From: Dyadobacter sp. NIV53
GTDB lineage: Bacteria; Bacteroidota; Bacteroidia; Cytophagales; Spirosomataceae
Reading direction: 5' to 3'
Assembly (NCBI RefSeq): GCF_019711195.1
Contig: NZ_CP081299.1
Location: 1,116,001 to 1,180,000, forward strand
Length of the DNA: 64,000 nucleotides
Shown here in pieces: positions 27,457 to 36,579 of this stretch; position 1 is the first letter of the stretch; every line of letters starts with the position of its first letter. A program made the position numbers and the translations under genes. Under the pieces are notes generated by a model, which saw only the letters and a list, made by a program, of their open reading frames with translations, searched no databases and was not told the origin of the DNA.

Positions 27457-28938
27457 ATGAAAGCGGTTAACATTATTCTTCCTCATCAGTTGTTCGAAAA
27501 AAGCCCGGTTGCAGAAAACGGTTTTCCGGTTTACCTGCTGGAAGAGGCCTTGTATTTCAAACAGTTTGCGTTTCATAAGCAAAAGATCGCTTTTCACCGC
27601 GCAACGATGAAATGGTACGCTGCTTTTCTGGAATCCAAAAATGTAGAAGTTTTTTACATTGAATCAGCTGACCCGTTATCAGATGTGCGAAAAATGGTTG
27701 CTAATTTAAAATTAAAAAACATTGAGACCATACATTATATTGACCCGACAGACAACTGGCTTGGGCAACGTCTGGCCTCAGCGGCAGGCAAAGCGAACAT
27801 AGAAATAATTCAGTATCAAAATCCTTTATTTCTGAATAGTAAGGAAGAGTTGGGTGTATTTTTTCAGGAGAAAAAGAAGAAATTTTTCCAGACCGAGTTT
27901 TATATTCAGGAACGAAAAAAACGTAAGATCCTGGTTGATGACAAAAATGAACCGATAGGTGGCGCTTGGAGCTATGATGTTGAAAACCGAAAGAAATATC
28001 CCCGCAAAAAAGAACCGCCGCACATTAGTTATTCCGAAACGAATGAATTTTATGAGGAAGCGAAAACCTACGTTCAGGAACATTTTAACGACAATCTCGG
28101 ACATCTGACCAAATATTCGCTTTATCCGGGAAATCACCACGCAGCAAAAAAGTGGTTAACAGATTTTCTTGTAAGCCGCTTTCAGGAATTCGGGCCATTT
28201 GAAGATGCGATCGTGAAGGAAGAAAGCATTTTACATCACAGCATGTTAACGCCAATGCTTAATGTTGGGCTGATCACACCGCAGGCTATCATTGATGCCG
28301 TACTGGAATATGCAGAGCAGGAGAATATCCCGCTGAATACGACCGAAGGTTTTATCCGTCAGATGATTGGCTGGCGGGAATTCATGCGTGGTTTTTATGA
28401 ATGTAAAGGTTCAGTTTCGAGGACAAAAAACTACTGGAACTTTACCCGGAAAATACCGAAATCTTTTTATAACGGAACTACGGGAATTGAGCCGGTAGAC
28501 AGTACAATCAAGAAAGTCCTGGAAAGGGGCTATTGCCATCATATTGAGCGTCTGATGGTTTTGGGAAATTTTATGTTGTTATGCGAATTTGACCCGGATG
28601 AGGTATATCAATGGTTTATGGAATTGTTCATTGATGCTTATGACTGGGTAATGGTTCCCAATGTATATGCCATGAGCCAGTTTGCAGATGGCGGACTGAT
28701 GGCAACCAAACCTTATATAGCTGGCAGCAATTATATTATGAAAATGAGTAATTATGAAAAAGGCCCGTGGCAGGAAATATGGGATGCGCTCTTTTGGCGC
28801 TTCATGCATGTGCACAGGAGCTTTTTTCAACAAAATCCAAGAATCGGCATGCTTCTGGGCAACTTCGATAAAATGGACACTGAAAAACAGAAAAACTTAT
28901 TGAATACTGCTCACAAATTTTTACAGTCGCTGGACTAG
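27457..28938 (+). CDS. PhrB-type cryptochrome/photolyase-related protein, cluster-binding loop missing
   Basis: A 493-residue flavoprotein of the prokaryotic (6-4) photolyase/cryptochrome group (deoxyribodipyrimidine photolyase-related, PhrB-like). The N-terminal domain (MKAVNIILPHQLFE) is the family's alpha/beta domain; the C-terminal helical FAD domain has GFIRQMIGWREFMRG, HHIERLMVLGNF, DAYDWVMVPNVY and ADGGLMATKPYIAGSNYI. In characterised members such as Agrobacterium PhrB a 4Fe-4S cluster is held by four Cys, three of them in a loop after the YINRMS-like motif. Here that segment reads MSNYEKGPWQEIW (from residue 430) with no Cys and a much shorter loop; Cys360 before HHIERL remains. The protein may therefore lack the cluster. 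It may repair UV lesions or sense light. Confidence 0.9.
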   Translation: MKAVNIILPHQLFEKSPVAENGFPVYLLEEALYFKQFAFHKQKIAFHRATMKWYAAFLESKNVEVFYIESADPLSDVRKMVANLKLKNIETIHYIDPTDNWLGQRLASAAGKANIEIIQYQNPLFLNSKEELGVFFQEKKKKFFQTEFYIQERKKRKILVDDKNEPIGGAWSYDVENRKKYPRKKEPPHISYSETNEFYEEAKTYVQEHFNDNLGHLTKYSLYPGNHHAAKKWLTDFLVSRFQEFGPFEDAIVKEESILHHSMLTPMLNVGLITPQAIIDAVLEYAEQENIPLNTTEGFIRQMIGWREFMRGFYECKGSVSRTKNYWNFTRKIPKSFYNGTTGIEPVDSTIKKVLERGYCHHIERLMVLGNFMLLCEFDPDEVYQWFMELFIDAYDWVMVPNVYAMSQFADGGLMATKPYIAGSNYIMKMSNYEKGPWQEIWDALFWRFMHVHRSFFQQNPRIGMLLGNFDKMDTEKQKNLLNTAHKFLQSLD

Positions 28939-29191
28939 TGGAAATGCAATCCGTTTGCTACTGAAATAAATTGGCACATTCCCCTACTTTCTTCAAATCC
29001 AATAGTTTGCAAAACTATTCTTACTTACAATAGTAATTAATGTTAAGCTATCTCGTACCTGAGGCAGGCTCTGGATTAACTCAATTGCTTCAAACAGGTA
29101 ACCGCTAAATGGCATAAATTCACTTCGTTATTTAAGTCAATGAAATAATCAGGTCTAATTTTTTGAAACATTTAGAGCCTGTTTAAAATTG

Positions 29192-29743
29192 CTAATTAAA
29201 AAGTGATCTGATATCTTTTGCAACAACGCTGAGGTCGTTGTTTAGCTGGTGGCCACCCGTATCAATTTCGCGAAAAATGGCCCATGGAAGTGCTTCTTTA
29301 TAAATGGCCATTTGAGCAACCGGGACTTCTTCATCATCGAGACAATGGTAAAAAAACAAAGGGATTTTTGTATCAATTCGTTTTGCAAAATCGGGTTGCA
29401 ATCTGAAGGCTTTAACCCAATCGGCATCTCCATCCCAGAAAGGCGTTGCAATCAGAAAAACGCCGTCAATCTCCGTTTTGATCTCATTTTCTGAGAGGCA
29501 CGCCAGTAACATCGAAGCTCCAAGAGAGTGGCCTGCCAAAATAACACTATCTGCACTTACAGAAATTTCTTGCCTGATCTGCAAGCGCCTGCCAAGGTCC
29601 GGGGACCCGTTGTCAGGCAAAAAAGGATAATGGATTGAGTATTCCGGCCCTAATTGTGATTTTAGCGAAGCGACCAGCTTTTCGTCCGCATCGTAGTCTT
29701 CCCTCGACCCGCCACCGTGAAAGAATATTATTCGTTTTTCCAT
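29192..29743 (-). CDS. Small alpha/beta hydrolase (RBBP9/YdeN-like serine hydrolase)
   Basis: A 183-residue soluble alpha/beta hydrolase. The start strand RIIFFHGGGS, nucleophile Ser73 in AGHSLGAS, an acid in the CLDDEEVP segment (about Asp136) and His165 in TGGHQLNND give a complete catalytic triad. The short length without a lid matches the RBBP9/YdeN group. The frame extends to 29782, but the ATG at 29743 directly precedes the first strand and is preferred. It is a single gene between two + strand genes. The substrate is unknown. Confidence 0.85.
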   Translation of the reverse strand: MEKRIIFFHGGGSREDYDADEKLVASLKSQLGPEYSIHYPFLPDNGSPDLGRRLQIRQEISVSADSVILAGHSLGASMLLACLSENEIKTEIDGVFLIATPFWDGDADWVKAFRLQPDFAKRIDTKIPLFFYHCLDDEEVPVAQMAIYKEALPWAIFREIDTGGHQLNNDLSVVAKDIRSLFN

Positions 29744-30066
29744 ACTTTCAAAACCTATGTTATACCGATCCTTATTTATCATTCAGGACGTTGAAAAAAA
29801 TCTTTGATCTGAAAAATTACCGGTCACCGCTTTATTGGTTCATTATAAAATAATGCATTAACTTATTACTAAGATACATAATAAGCTAAAACAGAGCACA
29901 TTTCCCTATTTAAGTATGTTTTAAAGAGCTATTATATTTTTTTAAAAACAATTGATAATGTTCATAAATTTCATACAGTGCTTATCGATCAGCTGAAATC
30001 TTTTACAACCATTTTACCTGATTTTAACTCTAAGGGGCAATGACTCATTTTAATGAAATTACTACC

Positions 30067-31236
30067 ATGAAAATTAAATCAAGAAAAAACATTGTCCAAG
30101 CCTTTTTGTTTATCACACTTTTATCGGTTACTGCAAGCTGTAATAATGATGATAATGACAACGATAATCCGCAGCCAGGAACCAGTACGCTTATTGATCA
30201 CGGATATATTCCGGTAACTGTGGATGGCCATTCTGAATTTGCGTCAAACGAATTTCAATTGGCCGCTTACAATAACAATTTCGTATTTGTTGCGACATCT
30301 GATGGTTTGTGGAAAAATAATCTTACGACAAAAGAATGGTCAAGAAGCGGATTTGAGGGAAAGAAGGTTTCCTGTATTTTCAGGCATCCTACGGTTGGTA
30401 ACAAGCTTTTTGCAGGTATTAAATTGAGCGAAAATGCTACTGAAAAATCACTGTTTATATCCAATGACGGCGGGATAACCTGGACTGCAGCGGAATCACC
30501 CGTTCATAATGATCTGGATAATATATATGAAACTTATGTCAGTATGGCTGTCCGGCCAAATAATCCTGATCATATTTATGCCAATCTGGAAGGAGGTGCC
30601 ATGATCGCTGTTTCTACAGATGGCGGAAAAAACTGGAAACGAATGAATAATGCGATGGATTCGTATTTTGGCTACCAAAGTAATATTGTTTTTTTACCCA
30701 ATAATTCCAGCCAGATTTTCCAGGGAAGTGAAAACCCACTGGATGATGCATGGCTTGGCAGATACGACATTGACGCGAAAAATCCTGTTTTATTATCCAA
30801 TTTTACCAAGGTCGTGGATATGAGTGTTTTTGGAAACAGAAGGCCTGTTGAACTTCAGACTAACGCTTATTCGGGAAACAGTATTTATGTAGGCCAGGAA
30901 GGTGCTCTTACAAAAGTCACGGGAACAACTACCAAATTTATATTTAAAGCGGATGAAGAAAACGCAAAACTTCCTTATGCCTATATTTATGGGATTTGGG
31001 TTGATCCCAATGATACCAACCACATCCTGTTTGGCGGGGCAATTAACGGTGACCAAACTTCATTAAGCCTGTTCGAAACATTTGACGAAGGAAAAGCAAT
31101 CACGCAGTTAACAGGCAGTTCCACTTTGGCAAATGCAGAAGTGAGAAAGATCGTAGCTACCAATACCTATCCTGCCATAGTAGTTTACGAACCTGGTACA
31201 AAAAAGACACGGCTTTTACTTTATAAATCAAAGTAA
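30067..31236 (+). CDS. Lipoprotein with BNR/sortilin-type beta-propeller
   Basis: A 389-residue lipoprotein. From the ATG at 30067 the signal peptide ends in a lipobox (SVTASC), followed by an acidic, Asn/Asp-rich linker typical of Bacteroidota surface lipoproteins. The mature part has repeats resembling BNR/Asp-box blades: SLFISNDGGITWTA and IAVSTDGGKNWKRM are clear, with weaker copies around LWKNNLTTKEWSRS. Such propellers bind glycans or proteins. The frame also opens nine codons earlier at 30040. A strong terminator begins 27 bp after the stop, so it is monocistronic. The ligand is not predictable. Confidence 0.8.
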   Translation: MKIKSRKNIVQAFLFITLLSVTASCNNDDNDNDNPQPGTSTLIDHGYIPVTVDGHSEFASNEFQLAAYNNNFVFVATSDGLWKNNLTTKEWSRSGFEGKKVSCIFRHPTVGNKLFAGIKLSENATEKSLFISNDGGITWTAAESPVHNDLDNIYETYVSMAVRPNNPDHIYANLEGGAMIAVSTDGGKNWKRMNNAMDSYFGYQSNIVFLPNNSSQIFQGSENPLDDAWLGRYDIDAKNPVLLSNFTKVVDMSVFGNRRPVELQTNAYSGNSIYVGQEGALTKVTGTTTKFIFKADEENAKLPYAYIYGIWVDPNDTNHILFGGAINGDQTSLSLFETFDEGKAITQLTGSSTLANAEVRKIVATNTYPAIVVYEPGTKKTRLLLYKSK

Positions 31237-31262
31237 AAGTTTGGGACATTGCTTAGTTTAGA

Positions 31263-31298
31263 GCCACCGGATGCTAAGATTTCATCCGGTGGCTTTTT
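31263..31298 (+). terminator. Intrinsic terminator of the propeller lipoprotein gene
   Basis: A perfect 11-bp GC-rich stem (GCCACCGGATG at 31263-31273 with 31283-31293), 9-nt loop and TTTTT at 31294-31298. Confidence 0.92.
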
Positions 31299-31456
31299 GT
31301 AATTATTGATATACTCAAATGACCGGGATGCTGAAAATTGTCGTATTGGAAAAAATTTGAGCCCAGTCTGAACATGCAGCTGACCCATACAGGTTGAATG
31401 ATTATGAGATTTTGAGCAATAGCAAATAACAAAATTATATCGGTCCATTTTAGACT

Positions 31457-31597
31457 GAGATTTCCCTTATACAACGGAAAGAATTAACTGAGCGCGGAAA
31501 GACGCTTATCCCGATATTAAAGGCGATGTTTGATTGGGGTGTTCAGATGGAAGATCCAAAAACCAGAGATACCTGGGATCCTGTCCTACCGGAGTAG
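31457..31597 (+). pseudogene. Remnant of an HxlR-family regulator (C-terminal end only)
   Basis: A 46-codon frame ending in TAG at 31595-31597 reads KELTERGKTLIPILKAMFDW followed by GVQMED, the last helix and wing of HxlR-family winged-helix regulators. An in-frame TAG lies just upstream at 31451-31453 and no start or recognition helix is found before it, so the N-terminal two thirds are missing. It lies 169 bp before an AraC regulator gene and an SDR gene, a setting where HxlR regulators often occur. It is taken as a deletion remnant. Confidence 0.7.
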
Positions 31598-31765
31598 CGT
31601 TTGAAAATTCATTATAGATTGAGAGAAAAACATCAATATATATACGTCCTATTCATTTATAAATTACTCAAAATCCCGCTTTTGCCAAAGTAACTTTCCG
31701 GAACACCAGAGCTTAAACACTTATGTAAAATTTTTAAGTATATTTGTTTTTTACATAAAACAATC

Positions 31766-32716
31766 ATGAACACGACCTCTTTTGAAGAACTATGCTCCCG
31801 GTTTTCCAACGGTTCCTCAACAGATCTGAGTGCATTGTTACCGGAAGGGATCCAGCAGGAAGTAGGGCATTTTAATGTATTCAATCTGACGGATATCTTG
31901 CAGCCAGTGCTTGAAAAGCCGACGGTCTCCTGCGCTTCCCGTGCATTCTACAAAATCAGTTTTCTCACAGGCAGCTCAGTGGCTGAGTATCCGGATATGT
32001 CAGTTGAAATCTCACAGCCGACACTTATTTTTACAACACCGAAGAGCCCCTTTTACTGGTCACCGACAGGCCGGCAAACCGGACAGTTCTGCGTATTTAC
32101 AGCAGAATTTCTTCATCCTGCAAGAAGCGGTGTTATACTGGACGAACTTCCCATTTTCAAGTCGCCCGAACATCCTGTTTACTCACTCTCAGATTCCGAT
32201 ATTGCCAGGGCACAAAGTATTTTCAAGAACATGGAAGCTGAAATAGCCTCCAATTATGCATATAAGTATGACCTGCTCCGGGCCTACACGCTCGAACTGA
32301 TCCACCTCGGGCAGAAGTTACAGTCTACCGTCATGCTTCATCCCAATCACAGCGCTCCGGCACGGACTACATCCCTGTTTCTGGAATTACTTGAAAGACA
32401 ATTTCCACTCGAAAGCCCGCAACAGAAAGTAACCCTGCGTACGGCAAAACAGTACGCCGACCAACTGGCAGTACATATCAATCATTTAAATAAGGTACTT
32501 AAAGAAACCACCGGCCTGACTACAACTGAGCTCATTGCCGGAAGGTTACTACAGGAAGCCAGGGCATTGCTACGCCATACCAACTGGACAATAGCTGAAA
32601 TTGCCGACAGCCTGGGTTTTTCTGATTTTGCACATTTTGCAAAATTCTTTAAAAATGAAACTTCTTTTTCTCCCGGCGCTTTTAGGAACCAGGTAAAAAG
32701 TTTGAATTATACATAA
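31766..32716 (+). CDS. AraC-family transcriptional regulator
   Basis: A 316-residue regulator with an N-terminal cupin-like sensing domain (about 1-200) and a C-terminal AraC double helix-turn-helix (about 225-312), including LAVHINHLNKVLKETTG, WTIAEIADSLGFSDFAHFAK and the FKNETSFSPGAFR end. The -7-like TATATTTG at 31739-31746 lies 20 bp before the ATG and may be its promoter, though no good -33 box was seen. The SDR gene starts 80 bp after its stop on the same strand and is probably its target or operon partner. In this subgroup an AraC gene next to an oxidoreductase is common. Confidence 0.92.
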   Translation: MNTTSFEELCSRFSNGSSTDLSALLPEGIQQEVGHFNVFNLTDILQPVLEKPTVSCASRAFYKISFLTGSSVAEYPDMSVEISQPTLIFTTPKSPFYWSPTGRQTGQFCVFTAEFLHPARSGVILDELPIFKSPEHPVYSLSDSDIARAQSIFKNMEAEIASNYAYKYDLLRAYTLELIHLGQKLQSTVMLHPNHSAPARTTSLFLELLERQFPLESPQQKVTLRTAKQYADQLAVHINHLNKVLKETTGLTTTELIAGRLLQEARALLRHTNWTIAEIADSLGFSDFAHFAKFFKNETSFSPGAFRNQVKSLNYT

Positions 32717-32795
32717 AACTGATTGACTGGAACAAACAAAACGATTATCATCAGGCGGACATTTGTATTGTTTTTTAATCCGTACAAAAAGGCTC

Positions 32796-33548
32796 ATGAT
32801 AACTCAAAAAATCGCATTAGTAACCGGTGGAAGCCGTGGAATCGGCAAAGACATTGCAATAAGCCTGGCAAAAAAAGGCGTTGATATTTTACTGACCTAT
32901 CGCAGCAACCTGGCCGAAGCAGAGAAAACTGTGGCTGCTATAAAATTACTTGGAAGGAAGGCAGTTGCCTTGCCGCTCAATACCGCAGACACGAGCAGTT
33001 TTGACGAATTCTTCCTGCAGGCTGCTGCCGAATTGAAAACAACTTTTGGCACAGACCGCTTCGATTTTCTCATCAATAACGCCGGAACCAGTCTTACGGC
33101 TCCTGTCACGGAAACTACCGAAGCGCAGTTCGATGAAATGATGAATATTCACTTAAAAGGGGTTTATTTTCTTACGCAAAAGGCCTTAAGCCATCTTCAT
33201 GACGGCGGAAGAATTATCAATATTTCCTCTGCAGTATCACGTGTCAGCTTCCCGGGCGTGTCTGCGTATGGGATCATGAAGGGCGCGATCGATGTATACA
33301 CGAGGTTTCTGGCTTTGGAACTGGGAGCACGTGGAATTTCAGCTAATGTCGTCGCGCCTGGTGCAATTTTTGGCGGAGGCGCAATGGAGGATACACCCGA
33401 AATCCGTGCCTATGTGGCAGCTACAACTGCCCTTGGTCGCGTCGGCTTACCGGACGACGTTGGCGGCGTGGTTTCATTTCTTTGCAGTGAAGACGCCAAA
33501 TGGGTCAATGGCCAGCGAATTGAGCTGACCGGCGGTATGAATTTGTAA
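32796..33548 (+). CDS. Short-chain dehydrogenase/reductase (SDR)
   Basis: A 250-residue classical SDR oxidoreductase. The cofactor site VTGGSRGIG is at the N-terminus, NNAG follows at about residue 90, and the catalytic Ser (about Ser145 in NISSAVSR), Tyr158 and Lys162 (YGIMKG) are all present. The C-terminal GQRIELTGGMNL is typical of the family. The basic residues after the first strand (TYRSN) favour NADPH. The frame extends upstream to a TTG at 32763, but the ATG at 32796 sits right before the first strand. It follows the AraC gene and ends before a terminator. Confidence 0.94.
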   Translation: MITQKIALVTGGSRGIGKDIAISLAKKGVDILLTYRSNLAEAEKTVAAIKLLGRKAVALPLNTADTSSFDEFFLQAAAELKTTFGTDRFDFLINNAGTSLTAPVTETTEAQFDEMMNIHLKGVYFLTQKALSHLHDGGRIINISSAVSRVSFPGVSAYGIMKGAIDVYTRFLALELGARGISANVVAPGAIFGGGAMEDTPEIRAYVAATTALGRVGLPDDVGGVVSFLCSEDAKWVNGQRIELTGGMNL

Positions 33549-33606
33549 TTAATCGCTTCACAAATAAGTCTTCTCCGACCCCATAAGCAGTTTCGGAAAT
33601 TAATCA

Positions 33607-33649
33607 ATGGCTTATACTATCCATATTTTGGATCGTATAAGCCATTTTT
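33607..33649 (+). terminator. Intrinsic terminator after the SDR gene
   Basis: An 11-bp perfect stem (33607-33617 with 33635-33645), extended by an inner ATCC/GGAT pairing, with TTTTT at 33645-33649. Confidence 0.88.
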
Positions 33650-33770
33650 AATTTGAATCGAAAATGGCATCGGACAACGCTATTTAACTCACTCTTTAAT
33701 AGCTTATTACCGTTAAATAATAATTTTCTTCACTGTTATTTTCCGGTTAAAATAATTTATAACCCGTTTA

Positions 33771-33778
33771 TATTTTTG
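33771..33778 (+). promoter_or_regulatory. Candidate -7 box for the acetylation gene pair
   Basis: TATTTTTG matches TANNTTTG and lies 75 bp before the ATG at 33854. No TTG-type -33 box at normal spacing was found, so this is tentative. Confidence 0.3.
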
Positions 33779-33853
33779 CAAAAAATTTATTGATTTCCAA
33801 TTTAAAACCATGGATAAATACCATGGATTACAATTTAATTATGTTTAACAGCC

Positions 33854-34908
33854 ATGAAAAAAGTACATTATTTAAAAGCAGTTTGCCTTGCGGGAACACT
33901 GGTTATCCTTTCCCTCGTCGGTTGGGAATCTTATCTCCGCCTCCAAAAATTTACATTGTCATACAATGATGATGAAAGTCTTTGGGCCAGTGCCAGAAAA
34001 AAGTATATGATACTTCACCAGCAGGCCCGGTCCTGGTCGGCACTTCACGTACCAAGTTTGACATTGACCTGGAAACCTGGGAAAGTATCACCGGAAAAGC
34101 TCCTGTTCAGCTGGGCATAGTGGGAACCAATCCACGCCCTATTCTCAGCGATCTTGCCAATGATCCTGATTTCAAAGGGACAGTGCTTGTCGATGTTATG
34201 GAGATGCTTTTCTTCATGCCGGATGGTTCATTTGCAGAAAGTTCAGCAAAGAAAAGACTTGATTATTATCCTCGATGGTCCTTGTCACAGCAGGCAGGAT
34301 TTCACATAGGCCGTAAGCTTGAAGATCATCTTTTATTTTTGGACGAAGAACGGTTTTCACTGAACTCTATGCTGAAAAGGCTTCCCATCAAAAGCAGGCC
34401 CGGCGTTTTTGTATTCCCAAATTTCCCTATGGATCTGGAATATGCTTCCCCGAACGGCCAATTGGCCTTTACCAACAGATTTCTTCAGGATACAAGTGCC
34501 CAGCATGAGATACAGGGTGTTTGGACAAAACTCGGGCTTCTCAGTACAAAGCAGGGTACCGGAGGTGATACCCTGACGAACATCATCAATTCGGTAGCCA
34601 GGTCGGTCAACCAGATCAAAGCACGTGGTGGCCGGGTCATTTTTGTCCGTTTCCCGTCCAGCGACCCTGTGTGGGCAGCTGAGCAAAAGGCATATCCGCG
34701 AAAACTTTACTGGGATAGATTGTTAAAGGAAACCGGTGTGACAGGCATCCACTTTGCAGATTACCCTGAGCTTTCCCGGTATCAATGTCCTGAGTGGTCA
34801 CATCTGGCACCAGCTGATGCCAGGACTTTCACAAAAGATCTTACCAGAATTATTGAGGCCAAAACCAACTGGCCGCTACAAAATGTATTATCTCAAAACA
34901 ATTTCTAA
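33854..34908 (+). CDS. SGNH/AlgJ-like O-acetylation partner, split by a -1 frameshift at A AAA AAG
   Basis: Two overlapping frames together give one coherent protein of 351 residues. Frame one (from ATG 33854) supplies a short tail, a membrane anchor (about residues 8-26) and SYNDDESLWASARKK; frame two continues VYDTSPAGPVLVGTSRTKFD to the stop at 34908. The switch is -1 at 33997-34003, A AAA AAG, in slippery phase. The GTSR motif is like SGNH block I, and CPEWSHLAP near the C-terminus like the His block, as in AlgJ/AlgX/DltD-type periplasmic proteins that work with MBOAT acyltransferases; the MBOAT gene follows after 14 bp. Unshifted, frame one stops at 34120 after 88 residues. Either programmed or transcriptional slippage, a recent one-base loss, or a sequencing error could explain this. 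Confidence 0.75.
33997..34003 (+). other. A AAA AAG heptamer in slippery phase (candidate -1 frameshift site)
   Basis: In frame one the codons are AGA AAA AAG TAT; a -1 slip gives AAA AAA GTA and enters the downstream frame. This is the heptamer used in E. coli dnaX and many IS3 elements. A small hairpin (ACCAG 34017-34021 with CTGGT 34033-34037) lies 13 nt downstream, further than usual, and no Shine-Dalgarno-like stimulator is seen upstream. Confidence 0.5.
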
Positions 34909-34922
34909 AATTACAATTAGCC

Positions 34923-36392
34923 ATGGTTTTTAATTCTTATAGTTTCGTACTTTTTTTTGTGCTCCTGCTAACGCTGCACAATCTCCCGTTTTCCTGGAAA
35001 ACAAAGAAGATCAATCTTTTAATTGCCAGTTACCTCTTTTACGCATTGTGGAACCCACCCTTTATATTACTGCTTTGGTTGTCTACAATAGTTGATTTTT
35101 ATATGGCCAAACTGATTTCGGTAACAGAAGAAAAAAACCGCCGTAAGCTCTGGCTTGCAGTCAGCCTGGTTTTAAACCTGGGCATGCTGAGTTATTTTAA
35201 ATATGGCGGCTTCCTGCTCGAAAACTTTACGATCCTGATGAACTCGCTTGGTGTTGCATTCCAGGCAGCCAAACCGGATATCATTTTACCGGTCGGGATT
35301 TCCTTCTATACATTTGTAACCTTATCCTACACCATAGACGTATACAGACGTAAGTTCGAACCGGAATCATCTATTTTAGACTTTGCATTGTTTGTTACTT
35401 ACTTTCCGCATCTGGTAGCCGGCCCTATTGTTCGTCCCGAGGATTTAATACCGCAATTCAAGCAGCCACGAAAAGCCAGCTCCGAACAAATGATCTGGGG
35501 CTTGTTTTTACTGACATTGGGTTTGTTTCTCAAAGTAGTCATTGCCGACGGCTGGCTTGCAGAAGCTTCGGACCTAATTTTCAGCCTGCCATTTCCTGTC
35601 AACCCGCTCGATGCGTGGTCTGCGGTACTGGCGTTTTCCGGACAGATATTTTGTGATTTCAGTGGATATTCCACTTGCGCGATTGGCGTCTCATTGTGCC
35701 TTGGTTTCAAATTACCCGAGAATTTCCAATATCCCTATGCGTCGATAGGCTTCTCCGATTTCTGGCGCCGCTGGCATATAACACTTTCCACCTGGCTGCG
35801 CGATTATCTTTATATTCCTCTGGGCGGAAACCGCGTTGGCCGTTTTCAGACCTATATTAACCTAATGATCACTATGTTATTGGGTGGTTTGTGGCATGGC
35901 GCATCCTGGAATTTTGTTATTTGGGGTGGTCTACACGGAATCTTTCTTTGTGTTGAAAAAATCGTGAAGGTCTGGTCACAGAAACGGCGCAAACCTGCTA
36001 TGGCTGAAGAGTTGGTACTTCAGGCCACTATCATACCGATACGCAGCAAAAATGCTTCGAACTTTTTGCTGGCATTACTAACCTTTTTCCTGGTAAATAT
36101 TACCTGGGTATTTTTCCGGGCCCCGAATTTCGATTCCGCGATCCTGATATTATTATGCATGTTTGGTGTTATCACCCAGGGGCCTAAAATGCTGAGTACA
36201 CCGGATATGTTCAAAATTGGCATCGTTACAATGGGGCTTATTTTTAGTCACTGGAATATGCGCAACCGTTCAGTGAAAGGGTTGTTTCAATCGCTTCCCT
36301 GGTGGTTTTCGGGAACTATATGGGCATTCATGCTGATCCTGATTATCCTCACCCAGAAAAGTACAGGTTCGTTTATTTATTTCCAGTTCTGA
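34923..36392 (+). CDS. MBOAT-family O-acyltransferase (AlgI-like)
   Basis: A 489-residue multi-pass inner-membrane acyltransferase. It has the family marks: SYLFYALWNP, FKYGGF, LPVGISFYTFVTLSYTIDVY, FPHLVAGPIVRP, FSDFWRRWHITLSTWLRDYL with the first conserved His, and GGLWHGASWNF with the catalytic His325. In alginate and related systems AlgI passes acetyl groups across the membrane to a periplasmic SGNH partner that acetylates a polysaccharide. The SGNH-like gene ends 14 bp upstream, so they form an operon. No polymer synthesis genes are nearby; the target polymer is unknown. Its function would depend on the upstream frameshifted partner. Confidence 0.95.
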   Translation: MVFNSYSFVLFFVLLLTLHNLPFSWKTKKINLLIASYLFYALWNPPFILLLWLSTIVDFYMAKLISVTEEKNRRKLWLAVSLVLNLGMLSYFKYGGFLLENFTILMNSLGVAFQAAKPDIILPVGISFYTFVTLSYTIDVYRRKFEPESSILDFALFVTYFPHLVAGPIVRPEDLIPQFKQPRKASSEQMIWGLFLLTLGLFLKVVIADGWLAEASDLIFSLPFPVNPLDAWSAVLAFSGQIFCDFSGYSTCAIGVSLCLGFKLPENFQYPYASIGFSDFWRRWHITLSTWLRDYLYIPLGGNRVGRFQTYINLMITMLLGGLWHGASWNFVIWGGLHGIFLCVEKIVKVWSQKRRKPAMAEELVLQATIIPIRSKNASNFLLALLTFFLVNITWVFFRAPNFDSAILILLCMFGVITQGPKMLSTPDMFKIGIVTMGLIFSHWNMRNRSVKGLFQSLPWWFSGTIWAFMLILIILTQKSTGSFIYFQF

Positions 36393-36416
36393 TAACCAGG
36401 TTTTTAACTTGTTTTT

Positions 36417-36456
36417 GGCTGGAGAGAATGGTTATAACTACCAATTCTCTCCAGCC
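36417..36456. terminator. Strong GC-rich hairpin after the MBOAT gene, no U-run
   Basis: GGCTGGAGAGAAT at 36417-36429 pairs perfectly with 36444-36456. Neither strand has a U-run after the stem, so it may be a 3'-end stabiliser or a weak or Rho-assisted terminator between the MBOAT gene and the convergent VOC gene. Confidence 0.5.
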
Positions 36457-36579
36457 AGATCATAAACTCACGAGTAATTTTGTCTTTGATTTCATTCATT
36501 TTTAGCCTGAGCCAAAGGATAAAACCTGTTATCGGTAAAATTCCCGAGACTGGACGACAAAATATATGCTTTAAAGCTC

